A stretch of 64,000 nucleotides of DNA from Providencia burhodogranariea DSM 19968. Its GTDB lineage: Bacteria > Pseudomonadota > Gammaproteobacteria > Enterobacterales > Enterobacteriaceae. Below, one piece after another: positions 45,758 through 56,283 of this stretch; within the stretch, counting starts at the first letter, position 1, and each line of letters begins with the position of its first letter. The notes beneath the pieces were generated by a model. The model made no database searches. It had not been told where the DNA came from and saw only the letters and a list, made by a program, of their open reading frames with translations. Position numbers and translations under genes: made by a program. The DNA is taken from NCBI RefSeq assembly GCF_000314855.2, contig NZ_KB233224.1, positions 144,950-208,949 on the forward strand. The letters run 5' to 3'.

Positions 45758-48088
45758 ATGAATGAAACTCTAAGTCAGATAATCGCAGCTGAGCTGCAAG
45801 CTCAGCCGAAACAGGTATTTTCTGCTATCACATTAATGGATGAAGGAAATACAGTCCCGTTTATTGCTCGTTACCGCAAAGAGGCCACTGGCGGGCTAGA
45901 TGACACTCAGCTACGCCAATTAGAAAGCCGTTTAGGTTATTTAAGGGAATTGAATGAACGCAAGCAAACCATTCTTAAGTCAATCGAAGAACAAGAAAAA
46001 CTGACTCCAGAACTTGCTTCAGCGATCAATAATACCCTGAACAAAACTGAGCTCGAAGATCTCTACCTGCCATTTAAACCTAAACGCCGTACACGTGGGC
46101 AAATTGCGATTGAGGCAGGATTAGAACCATTAGCCGACTCATTATGGAATAATCCAAGTCAGTCACCTGACGATTTAGCACAAACATTTGTAAATGTAGA
46201 TAATGGTATCGCTGACAACAAAGCAGCGCTAGATGGTGCTCGTTATATTTTAATGGAGCGTTTCGCCGAAGATGCATCCCTTCTCGCGAAAGTTCGCGAC
46301 TATTTATTAAAGAATGCACATATCGTTTCCAAAGTTGCTGACGGAAAACAAGCAGAAGGTGCAAAGTTCAGTGATTATTTCGAGCATCAAGAACCCGTCT
46401 CTCAAGTTCCTTCTCATCGTGCACTCGCCATGTTCCGCGGCCGTAATGAAGGTATTTTGCAGCTGTCACTCAATTGCGACCCTCAGTTTGAGGAACCACC
46501 AAAAGAGAGTTACTGTGAAGAAATCATCACCCGCCATCTTGATGTTAGACTGAATAATGCGCCTGCTGACCAATGGCGTAAAGCTGTTATCAGTTGGACA
46601 TGGCGTGTAAAAATTCTGTTGCACCTTGAAACTGAAATTATGAGTTCATTGCGCGAAAAAGCTGAAGAAGAAGCGATTAATGTTTTCGCAAGAAACCTAA
46701 GCGATTTGCTGATGGCAGCACCTGCTGGCATGCGTGCAACAATGGGTCTCGATCCTGGCTTACGTACAGGCGTCAAAGTTGCTGTTGTTGATAATACAGG
46801 TAAAGTTATCGCAACTGATACTATCTACCCTCATACAGGGCAAGCTACTAAAGCAGCCGCTATCGTTGCCGCATTATGCCAAAAACATCATGTTGAATTA
46901 GTTGCCATTGGTAATGGTACAGCTTCACGAGAAACTGAACGCTTTTTTATTGAAGTACAAAAACAGTACCCTGATGTCATCGCACAAAAAGTTATCGTCA
47001 GTGAAGCAGGAGCATCTGTTTATTCTGCATCCGAGCTTGCCTCTCAAGAATTTCCTGATTTAGATGTATCAATACGTGGTGCCGTTTCTATCGCCCGTCG
47101 CCTGCAAGACCCATTAGCAGAACTGGTCAAAATTGATCCGAAATCTATAGGGGTTGGTCAATATCAACATGATGTCAGCCAAACACAGCTCGCACGTAAA
47201 CTTGATGCGGTTGTTGAGGATTGCGTAAACTCAGTCGGTGTTGATCTCAATACTGCTTCAGTTCCCCTACTAACTCGCGTTGCCGGTCTGAGTAAAATGA
47301 TTGCTCAAAACGTGGTCAACTGGCGTGACGAAAATGGCCGTTTCGATAATAGAAAGCAACTACTGAAAGTCACTCGTCTTGGGCCAAAAGCATTTGAGCA
47401 ATGTGCCGGCTTCTTGCGTATTACCAATGGTGATAATCCACTGGATGCATCGACTGTTCACCCAGAAGCATACCCTGTTGTTGAAAAAATCCTTGATGCA
47501 GTTCGTCAACCTCTCAAAGAGATTATGGGTAATTCACAAGCATTGAATAGCCTCAGCCCACGTGATTTCACCACAGAGCAATTTGGTGTTCCAACTGTCA
47601 CTGATATCATCAAAGAGCTTGAGAAACCGGGTCGCGACCCACGTCCTGAGTTTAAAACAGCGACCTTTGCTGAAGGTGTTGAAACCATGAACGATTTGAC
47701 ATTGGGCATGATTTTAGAAGGGTCTGTCACTAACGTAACTAACTTTGGTGCCTTCGTTGATATTGGGGTTCACCAAGATGGCCTTGTGCATATCTCATCG
47801 TTATCTAACAGCTACGTTGAAGATCCACATAAAGTAGTTAAAGCAGGCGACATCGTAAAAGTGAAAGTGATTGATGTTGATATCCCACGCAAGCGTATTG
47901 CACTGACAATGCGTCTTGATGAACAACCGGGTGATACAAATAGCTCACCACGTCGCTCAAATACCCCACAAGACAAAAATCCGCGTAAAACACAGCAGCG
48001 TGACATGTCACGAAAAAATAGCTCATCGTCATCAAGTAATAGTGCGATGGGTGATGCTTTAGCGGCTGCTTTTGGTAAAAAACGTTAA
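45758..48088 (+). CDS. tex: RNA-binding transcription accessory protein Tex (YhgF)
   Basis: 776 residues. The N-terminal Tex helical region ([22 protein letters not shown]), a YqgF-like RNase H fold ([20 protein letters not shown]), helix-hairpin-helix ([23 protein letters not shown]), and a C-terminal S1 domain ([31 protein letters not shown]), then a Ser/Arg-rich tail. It binds RNA polymerase and nucleic acids. It is next to greB and feoABC as in E. coli. The ribosome binding site is weak. Confidence 0.96.
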   Translation: MNETLSQIIAAELQAQPKQVFSAITLMDEGNTVPFIARYRKEATGGLDDTQLRQLESRLGYLRELNERKQTILKSIEEQEKLTPELASAINNTLNKTELEDLYLPFKPKRRTRGQIAIEAGLEPLADSLWNNPSQSPDDLAQTFVNVDNGIADNKAALDGARYILMERFAEDASLLAKVRDYLLKNAHIVSKVADGKQAEGAKFSDYFEHQEPVSQVPSHRALAMFRGRNEGILQLSLNCDPQFEEPPKESYCEEIITRHLDVRLNNAPADQWRKAVISWTWRVKILLHLETEIMSSLREKAEEEAINVFARNLSDLLMAAPAGMRATMGLDPGLRTGVKVAVVDNTGKVIATDTIYPHTGQATKAAAIVAALCQKHHVELVAIGNGTASRETERFFIEVQKQYPDVIAQKVIVSEAGASVYSASELASQEFPDLDVSIRGAVSIARRLQDPLAELVKIDPKSIGVGQYQHDVSQTQLARKLDAVVEDCVNSVGVDLNTASVPLLTRVAGLSKMIAQNVVNWRDENGRFDNRKQLLKVTRLGPKAFEQCAGFLRITNGDNPLDASTVHPEAYPVVEKILDAVRQPLKEIMGNSQALNSLSPRDFTTEQFGVPTVTDIIKELEKPGRDPRPEFKTATFAEGVETMNDLTLGMILEGSVTNVTNFGAFVDIGVHQDGLVHISSLSNSYVEDPHKVVKAGDIVKVKVIDVDIPRKRIALTMRLDEQPGDTNSSPRRSNTPQDKNPRKTQQRDMSRKNSSSSSSNSAMGDALAAAFGKKR

Positions 48089-48093
48089 TAATC

Positions 48094-48133
48094 AAAGCCT
48101 CGTTATCATACCGATTTTTGGTAATGGGGCTTT
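48094..48133 (+). terminator. tex terminator-like hairpin
   Basis: AAAGCC with GGCTTT, and inner TACC/GGTA pairing around a GATTTTT loop. T-run is short. Confidence 0.55.
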
Positions 48134-48388
48134 ACCTACTTAATCACAAATTAGTAGCAAAAAAAATTATTAAAGCTTAATTTTTCGTAAAATAAATACA
48201 CCAAAAATAATTTGTTATTCATACATTCATTGAATAAAGCTACTTTTGAGATATTTCATCAAATATTGATTCAATCCACCAGCACCCAAGATAACTGAAT
48301 TTCAAACATATCATCACAGATATAAAAATATCGTCGAGTGTTTCTTTAGCTTACCTTCATTCCAAAAACGGGCTAACCCCCCTTTTAG

Positions 48389-48402
48389 TTGATCCACATC
48401 AA
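48389..48402 (+). promoter_or_regulatory. FNR box of feoABC
   Basis: TTGATCCACATCAA is a perfect FNR site (TTGAT-N4-ATCAA). A -10-like TATAAC at 48430-48435 would place the site near -41.5, the class II activation position. E. coli feo is also FNR-activated. Confidence 0.85.
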
Positions 48403-48442
48403 TTCAATTTGACCAAAAAAGAGGCTAAATATAACGAATGGT

Positions 48443-48467
48443 TGATGATTATTATTCTCATTATTAA
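48443..48467 (+). promoter_or_regulatory. Possible Fur site of feoABC
   Basis: GATGATTATTATTCTCATTA resembles overlapping Fur hexamers and lies over the expected transcription start. The match to the 19-bp consensus is only about 12 positions. Confidence 0.35.
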
Positions 48468-48543
48468 TTAGATTTATTTCTGTTTACCCGTCGATTTAGC
48501 TTGTAATATGACAGTTATAAACAATAATTATTATTATTAATGT

Positions 48544-48670
48544 TTATACACAAAATAATTCAAGATGCATGTAGGCGACGAACGAAGCTAGTCTAGGAGC
48601 ATAGATAACTATGTGACTCGGCTCACTGAGCGAAGTCAACACCCAAGCAACTTGAAGTATGATGTGTATA
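48544..48670. repeat. Palindromic repeat family, complete copy in the feoA leader
   Basis: Left arm TATACACAAAATAATTCAAG then ATGCATG; right arm the inverse of TATACACATCATACTTCAAG. The centre has ATAGATAACTATGTGACTCG. It ends 28 bases before the feoA start and will form a hairpin in the leader RNA. Confidence 0.82.
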
Positions 48671-48698
48671 TTATCACTTACGATAAATGGAAGGCACT

Positions 48699-48929
48699 AT
48701 GCCACTACTTCCTCAACGCAGTTATAAAATACTTGGCTTCTCACCTGAGATAAATCCAGCTTATAGACAAAAACTACTCTCTCTTGGCTTATTGCCAGGC
48801 TCAATTTTTAAAGTGGTACGTTTCGCCCCTTTAGGTGACCCAATACAAATTGAAACTCACCGAGTTAGCTTAGTTCTCAGAAAAAAAGATTTAGCTCTAC
48901 TCAATCTTGATGAAGCCACATCTGCTTAG
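48699..48929 (+). CDS. feoA: Ferrous iron transport accessory protein FeoA
   Basis: 76 residues from the ATG at 48699; the ATG at 48687 overlaps GGAAGG, which serves 48699. An SH3-like FeoA fold: REKLLSLG-type helix ([19 protein letters not shown]) and [22 protein letters not shown]. It supports FeoB activity at the inner membrane. First gene of feoABC. Confidence 0.93.
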   Translation: MPLLPQRSYKILGFSPEINPAYRQKLLSLGLLPGSIFKVVRFAPLGDPIQIETHRVSLVLRKKDLALLNLDEATSA

Positions 48930-48983
48930 AACCGCGTGTTGCTGTACCAAGTAGTTTTTTTATTTTTACTGTTGGTAAACACT

Positions 48984-51305
48984 ATGAAACCACTAACTAT
49001 CGGCCTGATTGGCAACCCTAATGCCGGTAAAACGACCCTATTCAACCAATTAACTGGTTCTCGCCAGCGAGTTGGTAACTGGGCAGGCGTCACTGTTGAA
49101 AGAAAGGTCGGGCGTTTTAATACTGCGGCATACAATATTGAGCTAGTTGACTTACCGGGCACTTACTCCCTAACAACCATTTCAGAACAAACATCACTTG
49201 ATGAACAGATTGCTTGCTATTTCATTTTAAGTGGTGAAGCCGATATGTTAATCAACGTTGTCGATGCCTCTAACTTAGAGCGTAACCTCTATTTAACACT
49301 GCAATTGGTTGAGCTCGGAGTGCCCTGTATCGTTGCACTTAATATGTTGGATATTGCGGAAAGCCAGAATATTGAAATTGATGTTGAAAAACTTCAACAT
49401 CAACTTGGTTGCCCTGTCATACCATTGGTTTCAACCCGTGCTACAGGAATCGATAAACTCAAACAAACCATTGATAGCAATCCACAAAATAATATGCAGG
49501 CACTAGTTGAATATCCTGCTGCTTTGTTACAAGAAGTAGACTCTTTATCTGAACAAATTTCTATACAGCAATTTAGTCAACAACAGCGTCGCTGGCTAGC
49601 ACTACAAATTCTTGAAGGTGATATTTACAGTCGCCAACGTGCGAATATCAGCCTAGAACAACTTAGCAAGACACAACAGAATTTAAAAATTAATTTAAAT
49701 GAAGAGCCTGAACTGTTAATCGCCGATGCGCGTTACCAGTCAATTGCCGCTATCTGTGATAATGCGATAAATAATAGCGCCGCAAAACCTAATCAACTGA
49801 CACAATCCCTTGATAAATTCATTCTTAATCGCTGGTTAGGTGTGCCTATTTTCTTATTTGTCATGTACCTGATGTTCGTCTTGGCAATTAATATTGGTGG
49901 AGCACTACAACCCTTCTTTGAAGGTGCTTCCGAAGCTATCTTTATCCATGGGATCCAATGGGTTGGAGCTTACTTTGGTTTCCCAGATTGGCTGACCGTG
50001 TTCCTTGCTCAAGGTATTGGTGGCGGTATTAATACTGTGCTGCCACTTGTGCCACAAATCGGCATGATGTATCTGTTTTTATCTGTATTGGAAGACTCCG
50101 GCTATATGGCACGTGCCGCCTTCGTGATGGATAGATTAATGCAAGCATTGGGATTACCCGGTAAATCATTCGTCCCGTTGATCGTTGGGTTTGGTTGTAA
50201 CGTACCGTCTATCATGGGGGCCAGAACACTTGATGCACCTCGTGAACGTTTGATTACCGTCTTGATGGCCCCATTTATGTCCTGTGGTGCAAGACTGGCA
50301 ATTTTTGCTGTTTTTGCAGCGGCATTTTTTGGTAAGAGTGGCGCTAGTATTGTGTTTTCGCTTTATCTACTCGGAATTGTCGTTGCCATTTTAACAGGCC
50401 TGTTACTCAAACATACCTTAATGCGAGGTGAAGCTTCTCCATTTGTTATGGAATTGCCGGTTTACCATGTACCACATCTCAAAACGTTGCTTATCCAAAC
50501 TTGGCAGCGCTTGAAAGGCTTCGTACTCCGTGCAGGTAAAGTGATTGTTATCGCAAGTATGCTTATCGGTGCATTAAATAGCTTCTCACTATCAGGTAAC
50601 CCAGTTGATAACATTAATGATTCTGCTCTTGCATCCGTCAGTAAAGTCATCACGCCAGTACTAAAACCGATTGGCGTACATGAAGATAATTGGCAAGCGA
50701 CTGTGGGTTTAATTACAGGAGCGATGGCAAAAGAAGTGGTGGTTGGGACATTAAATACACTCTACACCGCAGAAAGCATTATCAACGAACCTTTTGATCC
50801 TGAATCATTTAATTTGTTAGAAGAGCTACAAGATGCTGTATCCGAAACGTGGGACAGCCTGAAAGAAACGTTCACACTCAGTGCTCTATCTAACCCTATC
50901 GAAGCAAGTAAAGGCGATGGAGAGATGGATTCTGGCTCAATGGGGACAATGGCATCGAAATTTGGCTCTGGTATCGCGGCCTATAGTTACCTGATCTTTG
51001 TTCTACTTTATGTACCTTGTGTGTCGGTGATGGGAGCTATTGCTCGTGAGACCAATAAAGGATGGATGACTTTCTCTATCTTATGGGGCCTCAATGTGGC
51101 TTATAGCCTTGCGGCTCTGTTCTACCAGACCGTAACCTTTAGCGAACACCCACAAAGTAGTTTGATCACAATTGTGGCTGTTATCCTGTTTAATATTGTG
51201 CTGTTTGCCCTACTACGTCAAATGCGTAGCCGAGTAACACTCAATCTTAAAAGCCCTACCGCAGGTCAGTGTTCTGGGTGCTCAAATAATAAAGCCTGTC
51301 ATTAA
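48984..51305 (+). CDS. feoB: Ferrous iron transporter FeoB
   Basis: 773 residues from the ATG at 48984, exactly the E. coli length; the frame extends 16 codons upstream without a good start. An N-terminal G domain (GNPNAGKT at 10-17, GVTVERK, DLPGTYSL, NMLD), then two Gate cores in a polytopic membrane domain with GFGCNVPSIMGARTL and PFMSCGARLAIF. The tail has Cys pairs (CSGCSNNKAC). It imports Fe2+ in low oxygen. Expression is expected to follow FNR and Fur. Confidence 0.97.
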   Translation: MKPLTIGLIGNPNAGKTTLFNQLTGSRQRVGNWAGVTVERKVGRFNTAAYNIELVDLPGTYSLTTISEQTSLDEQIACYFILSGEADMLINVVDASNLERNLYLTLQLVELGVPCIVALNMLDIAESQNIEIDVEKLQHQLGCPVIPLVSTRATGIDKLKQTIDSNPQNNMQALVEYPAALLQEVDSLSEQISIQQFSQQQRRWLALQILEGDIYSRQRANISLEQLSKTQQNLKINLNEEPELLIADARYQSIAAICDNAINNSAAKPNQLTQSLDKFILNRWLGVPIFLFVMYLMFVLAINIGGALQPFFEGASEAIFIHGIQWVGAYFGFPDWLTVFLAQGIGGGINTVLPLVPQIGMMYLFLSVLEDSGYMARAAFVMDRLMQALGLPGKSFVPLIVGFGCNVPSIMGARTLDAPRERLITVLMAPFMSCGARLAIFAVFAAAFFGKSGASIVFSLYLLGIVVAILTGLLLKHTLMRGEASPFVMELPVYHVPHLKTLLIQTWQRLKGFVLRAGKVIVIASMLIGALNSFSLSGNPVDNINDSALASVSKVITPVLKPIGVHEDNWQATVGLITGAMAKEVVVGTLNTLYTAESIINEPFDPESFNLLEELQDAVSETWDSLKETFTLSALSNPIEASKGDGEMDSGSMGTMASKFGSGIAAYSYLIFVLLYVPCVSVMGAIARETNKGWMTFSILWGLNVAYSLAALFYQTVTFSEHPQSSLITIVAVILFNIVLFALLRQMRSRVTLNLKSPTAGQCSGCSNNKACH

Positions 51306-51316
51306 GGAAGTTAGTT

Positions 51317-51550
51317 ATGGTCAGCTTGTTACAAATCAGAGATTTAATTGCGCTGTATGGACAAGCTGACATTAACTTACTGAGTGAACAGCTCAAAGCA
51401 CCCAAACCCTTGATTCAAGCAATGATTGATAAGCTAGTATCAATGGGTAAACTAGAAGAAGTCGACTTTAGTGCCTGTTTAACAGGCTCGAGTTGTAAAA
51501 GCTGCCCTGAAGGTAGCAACTGTACCCACCATGTATATAAAATCAAATAG
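51317..51550 (+). CDS. feoC: FeoC, Fe-S protein of the Feo system
   Basis: 77 residues. A winged-helix fold (LLQIRDLIALYGQADINLLSEQL) followed by four Cys in the loop CLTGSSCKSCPEGSNC, which bind an oxygen-sensitive Fe-S cluster and protect FeoB from FtsH in related systems. It is 11 bases after feoB. Confidence 0.92.
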   Translation: MVSLLQIRDLIALYGQADINLLSEQLKAPKPLIQAMIDKLVSMGKLEEVDFSACLTGSSCKSCPEGSNCTHHVYKIK

Positions 51551-51590
51551 TTAACGACTAAATCAGCCACATTTAACCATGAATTCAAGG

Positions 51591-52370
51591 TCACTCTTCT
51601 AATCGTGCTAGAAAATCGAGTAAATATTCACAAAACTCATCCGGATGAGAAATAAACGGCGCATGAGCACCATGACGCATCACCACCGAAGGAGAATGCG
51701 GGTATAAATCATCTAACAAAGTGGCAACTTTGCGTGGTACTAAACCATCTAAATAACCATAAATTCGTAGAAATGGAACAGTTAACTCAGTTAATTCATC
51801 ACGTAAATCGATAACTCGTAATATTTCAAGCCCCGCATTAAGTATTTCAACTTTTGGCATAGGTTGCTCTAACACTACTGATTTTAGTAGCTTGGCATCA
51901 TGACGAGCACTTTCAGTTCCTAATGTTTGTAATGCTAAAAAACGTTCTACTGTACGTTGAAAATCATTTGAGAGCTGATGTTCAAATCCCAATAATACTT
52001 CTGACTTGATCCCCGGCCATACGTTTTCATGAGCTTGAAAACAAGGAGATGAAGCAACCGTAATCAGCCCATTAATATGCTGGGGATGATCAAGAGCAAG
52101 ACGGCTTGCCACTAATCCCCCTAATGACCAACCAAGCCAAATTGCATTTTTAGGACCATACTGCCATACCGTATCTGCCATGGACTGTACATCCATAGCA
52201 TCAAACCCTTGGCTACGACCATAGCCGGGTAGGTCAACTAAATGCAAACGAAAATGGGAAGCTACTCGTGGAATAATCGAACGCCAAACATCTGAGTTCA
52301 AACCCCATCCGTGTAGTAACACAAGATCTTGCGAACCTTCACCTATCGTCTCCCAATATAACTGCGCCAT
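51591..52370 (-). CDS. bioH: Pimeloyl-ACP methyl ester carboxylesterase BioH
   Basis: 259 residues from the ATG at 52368-52370 ([10 protein letters not shown]), chosen because GAGAG precedes it; the frame extends 7 codons upstream. HGWGLN is the oxyanion loop, Ser82 sits in GWSLGG (same number as E. coli), Asp is in GYLDGLVP, and His in [10 protein letters not shown]. It removes the methyl group from pimeloyl-ACP in biotin synthesis. Divergent from gntX, as in E. coli. Confidence 0.95.
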   Translation of the reverse strand: MAQLYWETIGEGSQDLVLLHGWGLNSDVWRSIIPRVASHFRLHLVDLPGYGRSQGFDAMDVQSMADTVWQYGPKNAIWLGWSLGGLVASRLALDHPQHINGLITVASSPCFQAHENVWPGIKSEVLLGFEHQLSNDFQRTVERFLALQTLGTESARHDAKLLKSVVLEQPMPKVEILNAGLEILRVIDLRDELTELTVPFLRIYGYLDGLVPRKVATLLDDLYPHSPSVVMRHGAHAPFISHPDEFCEYLLDFLARLEE

Positions 52371-52403
52371 GGTTACACTCTCTTTTTTCAACGGAATATG
52401 TTT

Positions 52404-53087
52404 ATGCTATCAATGGAAGGTGCCTGTTGGCTATGCCACCAGCCTTTAAAATTAATAAGCCAAGGGGTTTGCTCTTTTTGCCTAAAAAGCTTACCACTAA
52501 TGCCAAATTGCTGCCCACGTTGTGCGCTGCCTTCCGAACAGCAAGATGTCATGTGTGGCCGCTGTTTAAAGCAACCGCCCGCTTGGCAGAGGTTAGTAAC
52601 AGTTACGCCTTATCAGGCTCCTTTACGCAAGTTGATTCATCGCTATAAGTTTAATTCTCAATCTCAATTGGCCTTTGCACTCGCCAGAATATTTGTTTTA
52701 CATTGGTTAAATGGCTACCGGCAAATGCGCTGGCCGAAACCAGATATGATAGTCACTATTCCGCTGCATCCTAATCGGTTGTGGCAACGTGGATTTGATC
52801 ATGTCGCTTTTATTGGTGAATATTTAGCCAGGTGGTTAAATATTACCTATTCACGAAATTCATTATTGCGTACTCGTGATACACTGACTCAAATAACATT
52901 AAAACGTAAATACCGCCACAGCAATCTTAATGGCGCATTTAGCCTAACAACATCCGTAACTGGGCGACAGGTCGCCATTTTAGATGATGTCATTACTACT
53001 GGAGCCACTATGCAAGCCGCTGCACAATTGCTAATTTGTGCGGGTGTACAGACTGTAGAGGCTTGGTCTGTATGTCGTACCTTGTAG
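52404..53087 (+). CDS. gntX: ComF/GntX-family phosphoribosyltransferase-like protein
   Basis: 227 residues from the ATG at 52404 ([11 protein letters not shown]). The N-terminus is a zinc-finger-like region (CWLC, CSFC, CPRC, CGRC) and the C-terminus a PRTase fold with [13 protein letters not shown]. Naturally competent relatives use ComF in DNA uptake; in E. coli GntX affects use of external DNA. It is between bioH and nfuA, the conserved order. Confidence 0.92.
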   Translation: MLSMEGACWLCHQPLKLISQGVCSFCLKSLPLMPNCCPRCALPSEQQDVMCGRCLKQPPAWQRLVTVTPYQAPLRKLIHRYKFNSQSQLAFALARIFVLHWLNGYRQMRWPKPDMIVTIPLHPNRLWQRGFDHVAFIGEYLARWLNITYSRNSLLRTRDTLTQITLKRKYRHSNLNGAFSLTTSVTGRQVAILDDVITTGATMQAAAQLLICAGVQTVEAWSVCRTL

Positions 53088-53176
53088 GATGAGGGCAAAT
53101 GGGCGTATTATAACCAACTGAAGCACTCAACTATGTATTGAGCATATTTATTGAGCAGGTTTATTGAGTACACATT

Positions 53177-53755
53177 ATGATTAATATTACTGAAGCAGCA
53201 CAGACTCACTTTGCAAAATTACTAGAAAATCAAGAGCCTGGAACCCAAATTCGTGTGTTTGTAATTAATCCAGGCACTCCTTCTGCGGAATGCGGCGTTT
53301 CTTACTGCCCACCAGATGCCGTTGAAGCAACAGACCAAGTGTTAAAATTTGAACTTTTATCTGCTTATGTAGATGAAATCAGTGCGCCGTTCTTAGATGA
53401 CGCTGAAATTGATTTTGTGACTGACCAATTAGGTTCACAGCTCACGCTTAAAGCACCTAACGCTAAAATGCGTAAAGTCTCAGGTGATGCTCCGCTGATC
53501 GAACGCGTTGAGTATGTTTTACAATCACAAATTAACCCGCAGTTAGCTGGCCATGGTGGTCGTGTATCACTGATGGAAATTACTGACGACGGCTTTGCTA
53601 TTTTGCAATTCGGTGGTGGTTGTAACGGTTGTTCAATGGTAGATGTAACATTGAAAGAAGGTATTGAAAAAGAACTTCTGAAAATGTTTGAAGGCGAGTT
53701 AAAAGGGGTTAAAGACCTGACTGAACACCAACGTGGTGAGCACTCGTTTTACTAA
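53177..53755 (+). CDS. nfuA: Fe-S biogenesis protein NfuA
   Basis: 192 residues. The N-terminal A-type domain (degenerate, without its Cys set) is followed by the Nfu domain with [11 protein letters not shown], whose CxxC binds a 4Fe-4S cluster at the dimer interface. It delivers clusters to target enzymes such as lipoyl synthase. Full family length. Confidence 0.96.
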   Translation: MINITEAAQTHFAKLLENQEPGTQIRVFVINPGTPSAECGVSYCPPDAVEATDQVLKFELLSAYVDEISAPFLDDAEIDFVTDQLGSQLTLKAPNAKMRKVSGDAPLIERVEYVLQSQINPQLAGHGGRVSLMEITDDGFAILQFGGGCNGCSMVDVTLKEGIEKELLKMFEGELKGVKDLTEHQRGEHSFY

Positions 53756-53796
53756 TAGAACGCCCGATTTAGCGAACATTTTTGCTAATTCATCAG

Positions 53797-53826
53797 ACGC
53801 CCGTATCTTGCTACGGGTGTTTTTTA
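53797..53826 (+). terminator. nfuA terminator
   Basis: ACGCCCGTA/TACGGGTGT stem with a 6-base loop followed by six T. Confidence 0.88.
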
Positions 53827-53841
53827 CTATCTAAACTAACC

Positions 53842-53956
53842 CCGTCATATTTCAAGTTGCATGACGTATGTTGTCAATAGAGTACAATACATAGCGCCCT
53901 AGACCCTTATCAGGATGTTTTCACTTGTCTCCTTCATGCATCTTGAATTATTTAGG
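53842..53956. repeat. Palindromic repeat family, complete copy
   Basis: Left arm CCGTCATATTTCAAGTTGCA and right arm TGCATCTTGAATTATTTAGG. It fills the space between nfuA and glpE. Confidence 0.75.
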
Positions 53957-53985
53957 ACTTAATAACCTTCAACATTCGGTATTTT

Positions 53986-54309
53986 ATGGAACAATTTGAG
54001 AAGCTAGCGCCTTCAGAGGCATACCAACACTGGATTGATGGCACTGCTATATTAGTGGATGTCCGTGACCCTCAAAGCTTTCGTGCAGGCCACGCTAGTG
54101 GTGCCTACCATTTGACGAATGAAACACTGAGCACGTTTTTAGAGCAAACAGACTATGAACAAACCATCATGGTGATGTGTTATCACGGTCATAGCAGCCA
54201 AGGGGCTGCACAATATTTAATTAATATTGGCTTCGAATCGGTTTATAGCATAAACGGTGGCTTTGAAGCTTGGTTAAGGGAATATCCACAAGCCGTTACG
54301 GCTCTTTGA
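53986..54309 (+). CDS. glpE: Thiosulfate sulfurtransferase GlpE
   Basis: 107 residues, a single-domain rhodanese. The active Cys65 lies in CYHGHSSQG, and [18 protein letters not shown] is the N-terminal CH2 motif. First gene of glpEGR, 16 bases before glpG. It transfers sulfur from thiosulfate to acceptors such as thioredoxin. Confidence 0.95.
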   Translation: MEQFEKLAPSEAYQHWIDGTAILVDVRDPQSFRAGHASGAYHLTNETLSTFLEQTDYEQTIMVMCYHGHSSQGAAQYLINIGFESVYSINGGFEAWLREYPQAVTAL

Positions 54310-54325
54310 GTGAGAAAAACCATCC

Positions 54326-55171
54326 ATGACCCATGTTGTTTCATTTGCAAATCCGAGAATGGCCCAAGCATTTGTCGATTATATGGCAAGCCAATATATT
54401 CAATTAGAAATACGTTCTATTCCACAGCAGCAGCAAGTTGAGCTTTGGCTAAATGACGAACAACACCTAGAAAAAGTGCGCCAAGAACTTGACCTATTTT
54501 TGCAGGATCCATCAAATCCACGTTATACCGATGCAAGTTGGCAAACAGGAACGACCCATACTGCATTTAAATACCGCAACTTTCTCACCCTTAACAGTTT
54601 AAAACAACGTTCCGGCCCAGTAACCATCGCTGTCATATTCATTTGTGCGGCTGTTTATCTGTGGCTATCAATGACGCAGTCTTTAAATGTTCTAAGCTAT
54701 CTTGCATGGCCTAGAGAAGGGCAACAGCTTGAATTGTGGCGCTGGTTTAGCCCTTCATTTATCCACTTTTCGCTCTCACATATCGGCTTTAATCTCGTTT
54801 TATGGTGGTTCTTAGCCAGCCAAGTTGAACGTCGACTGGGAACAGCCAAACTGCTCACTATATTTTTAGTCGCTGCGTTATTTTCTAATTGGGGACAATC
54901 ACTGTATAGCGGGTCTAACTTTGGTGGGTTGTCTGGCGTAGTTTACGCACTTATTGGTTACGTTTGGTTAACTGGCGAACGGCAACCAGAAAAAGGAATT
55001 ACAGCCCCACGTGGTTTAATGATTTTCGTAATTATCTGGCTCTTTTTGGGTTACTTCGATATTTTAGGGAATGATATTGCTAATGCCGCACATACTTCGG
55101 GGTTAATTATCGGCTTATTGATGGGATTATGGGATAATCGACATAGCTTTAAACACCCAAGCTCCAAATAG
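54326..55171 (+). CDS. glpG: Rhomboid intramembrane protease GlpG
   Basis: 281 residues. A cytosolic N-terminal domain (about 1-70) and six membrane helices. The catalytic Ser is in GLSGVVYAL and the His in AAHTSGL, as in E. coli (where the latter is AHIAGL). It cleaves membrane proteins within the bilayer. Between glpE and glpR. Confidence 0.96.
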   Translation: MTHVVSFANPRMAQAFVDYMASQYIQLEIRSIPQQQQVELWLNDEQHLEKVRQELDLFLQDPSNPRYTDASWQTGTTHTAFKYRNFLTLNSLKQRSGPVTIAVIFICAAVYLWLSMTQSLNVLSYLAWPREGQQLELWRWFSPSFIHFSLSHIGFNLVLWWFLASQVERRLGTAKLLTIFLVAALFSNWGQSLYSGSNFGGLSGVVYALIGYVWLTGERQPEKGITAPRGLMIFVIIWLFLGYFDILGNDIANAAHTSGLIIGLLMGLWDNRHSFKHPSSK

Positions 55172-55198
55172 AATATTTTATCATTAGAGGCTAACAGC

Positions 55199-55957
55199 GT
55201 GAAACAAACCCAGAGACATGATGCAATCATTGAACTCGTTCGCCTTCAGGGCTATGTGAGTACTGAAGAACTTGTGGAGCATTTCGAGGTTAGCCCTCAA
55301 ACTATTCGTCGTGACCTCAATGATCTTGCAGAACAAAACAAGATCCAACGTCATCATGGTGGTGCGGCTCTTCCTTCTAGTTCTGTCAATGCCGCCTACC
55401 ATGACCGTAAAATCATGTGGTCAGATGAAAAAGCGCGTATTGCACAACGTGTTGCAAGCCAAATACCTGATGGTGCGACACTATTCATTGATATCGGGAC
55501 AACGCCAGAAGCAGTTGCCCACGCGTTAGTTAATCATAAAAACCTTCGTGTCGTTACCAACAACCTGAATGTCGCAACGCTTTTAATGGCAAAAGAAGAT
55601 TTTCGATTGATTTTGGCGGGTGGCGAAGTACGTTCACGCGATGGTGGTATTGTTGGTGAAGCGACGCTCGATTTTATCTCTCAATTCCGATTAGATTATG
55701 GCATTTTGGGTATCAGTGGCATTGATATGGATGGTTCTTTACTTGAATTCGATTACCATGAAGTCCGTACCAAACGTGCAATTATCGAAAACTCGCGCTG
55801 CGTAATGCTAGTGACTGACCATTCAAAATTTGGCCGAAATGCCATGGTTAATCTAGGTAATATGAACCTTATTGATTACTTATTTACGGATAAACAACCA
55901 CCAGACAGTATTCAAAAAGTCATTGAACAACACAATGTCCAATTAGAACTGTGCTAA
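55199..55957 (+). CDS. glpR: Glycerol-3-phosphate regulon repressor GlpR
   Basis: 252 residues from a GTG start with GAGG before it. DeoR family: the N-terminal helix-turn-helix is GYVSTEELVEHFEVSPQTIRRDLNDL, and the C-terminal sugar-phosphate domain contains DIGTTPEAVAHAL and LAGGEVRSRDGGIVG. It represses glp operons when glycerol-3-phosphate is absent. GlpR-like operators are present before glpD downstream. Confidence 0.96.
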   Translation: MKQTQRHDAIIELVRLQGYVSTEELVEHFEVSPQTIRRDLNDLAEQNKIQRHHGGAALPSSSVNAAYHDRKIMWSDEKARIAQRVASQIPDGATLFIDIGTTPEAVAHALVNHKNLRVVTNNLNVATLLMAKEDFRLILAGGEVRSRDGGIVGEATLDFISQFRLDYGILGISGIDMDGSLLEFDYHEVRTKRAIIENSRCVMLVTDHSKFGRNAMVNLGNMNLIDYLFTDKQPPDSIQKVIEQHNVQLELC

Positions 55958-55980
55958 CGATATACAATTCATAGACATTC

Positions 55981-56008
55981 CATGATGGTAGCATCGGCTA
56001 CCATCATG
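55981..56008 (+). terminator. glpEGR terminator
   Basis: A perfect 12-bp stem (CATGATGGTAGC/GCTACCATCATG) with a 4-base loop, then TATTTTCC. Confidence 0.85.
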
Positions 56009-56217
56009 CTATTTTCCTCAATTATTATCACCCGCTCCCACTCTGCTTTCTTTCTCCCTTTGCCAGCAATCCTTTTCTCTATAATCTTTCGTTAATGCTC
56101 GAACATGATCATTTGTATAAATAAACATACGATAAGTGTGGTTATTGAAAATAAATTGTTACCTTTATCACGCAGTTGTTGTTTTTTTTTGATTAATAGT
56201 TGGCATATAAATCGATT

Positions 56218-56231
56218 TTGATTACAATCAA
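56218..56231 (+). promoter_or_regulatory. FNR box before glpD
   Basis: TTGATTACAATCAA is a perfect FNR site. It immediately precedes the GlpR operators. Since GlpD needs oxygen-linked respiration, repression by FNR in anaerobic growth is the likely role. Confidence 0.75.
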
Positions 56232-56270
56232 ATGAGCGAAAACGAACATTTTTGAAAGCGTTTCGAACAT
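56231..56270 (+). promoter_or_regulatory. Two GlpR-like operators before glpD
   Basis: AATGAGCGAAAACGAACATT (56231-56250) and TTTGAAAGCGTTTCGAACAT (56251-56270) match the glp operator, strongest in the right half (CGAACAT). They lie in tandem close to the start codon. Confidence 0.75.
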
Positions 56271-56283
56271 CTCAGGGGGATGC

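Larger units (their letters stand above)
48134..48698. other. feo promoter and long leader
   Basis: About 560 bases. They hold an FNR box, a -10-like TATAAC at 48430-48435, a Fur-like AT-rich stretch, and a full palindromic repeat copy in the leader before feoA. Confidence 0.6.
56009..56283 (+). other. glpD promoter region
   Basis: 275 bases. They contain an FNR box (56218-56231) and two GlpR-like operators (56231-56270). A CGAACAT half-site also occurs at 56100-56106. CTCAGGGGGA precedes the ATG. Confidence 0.65.
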
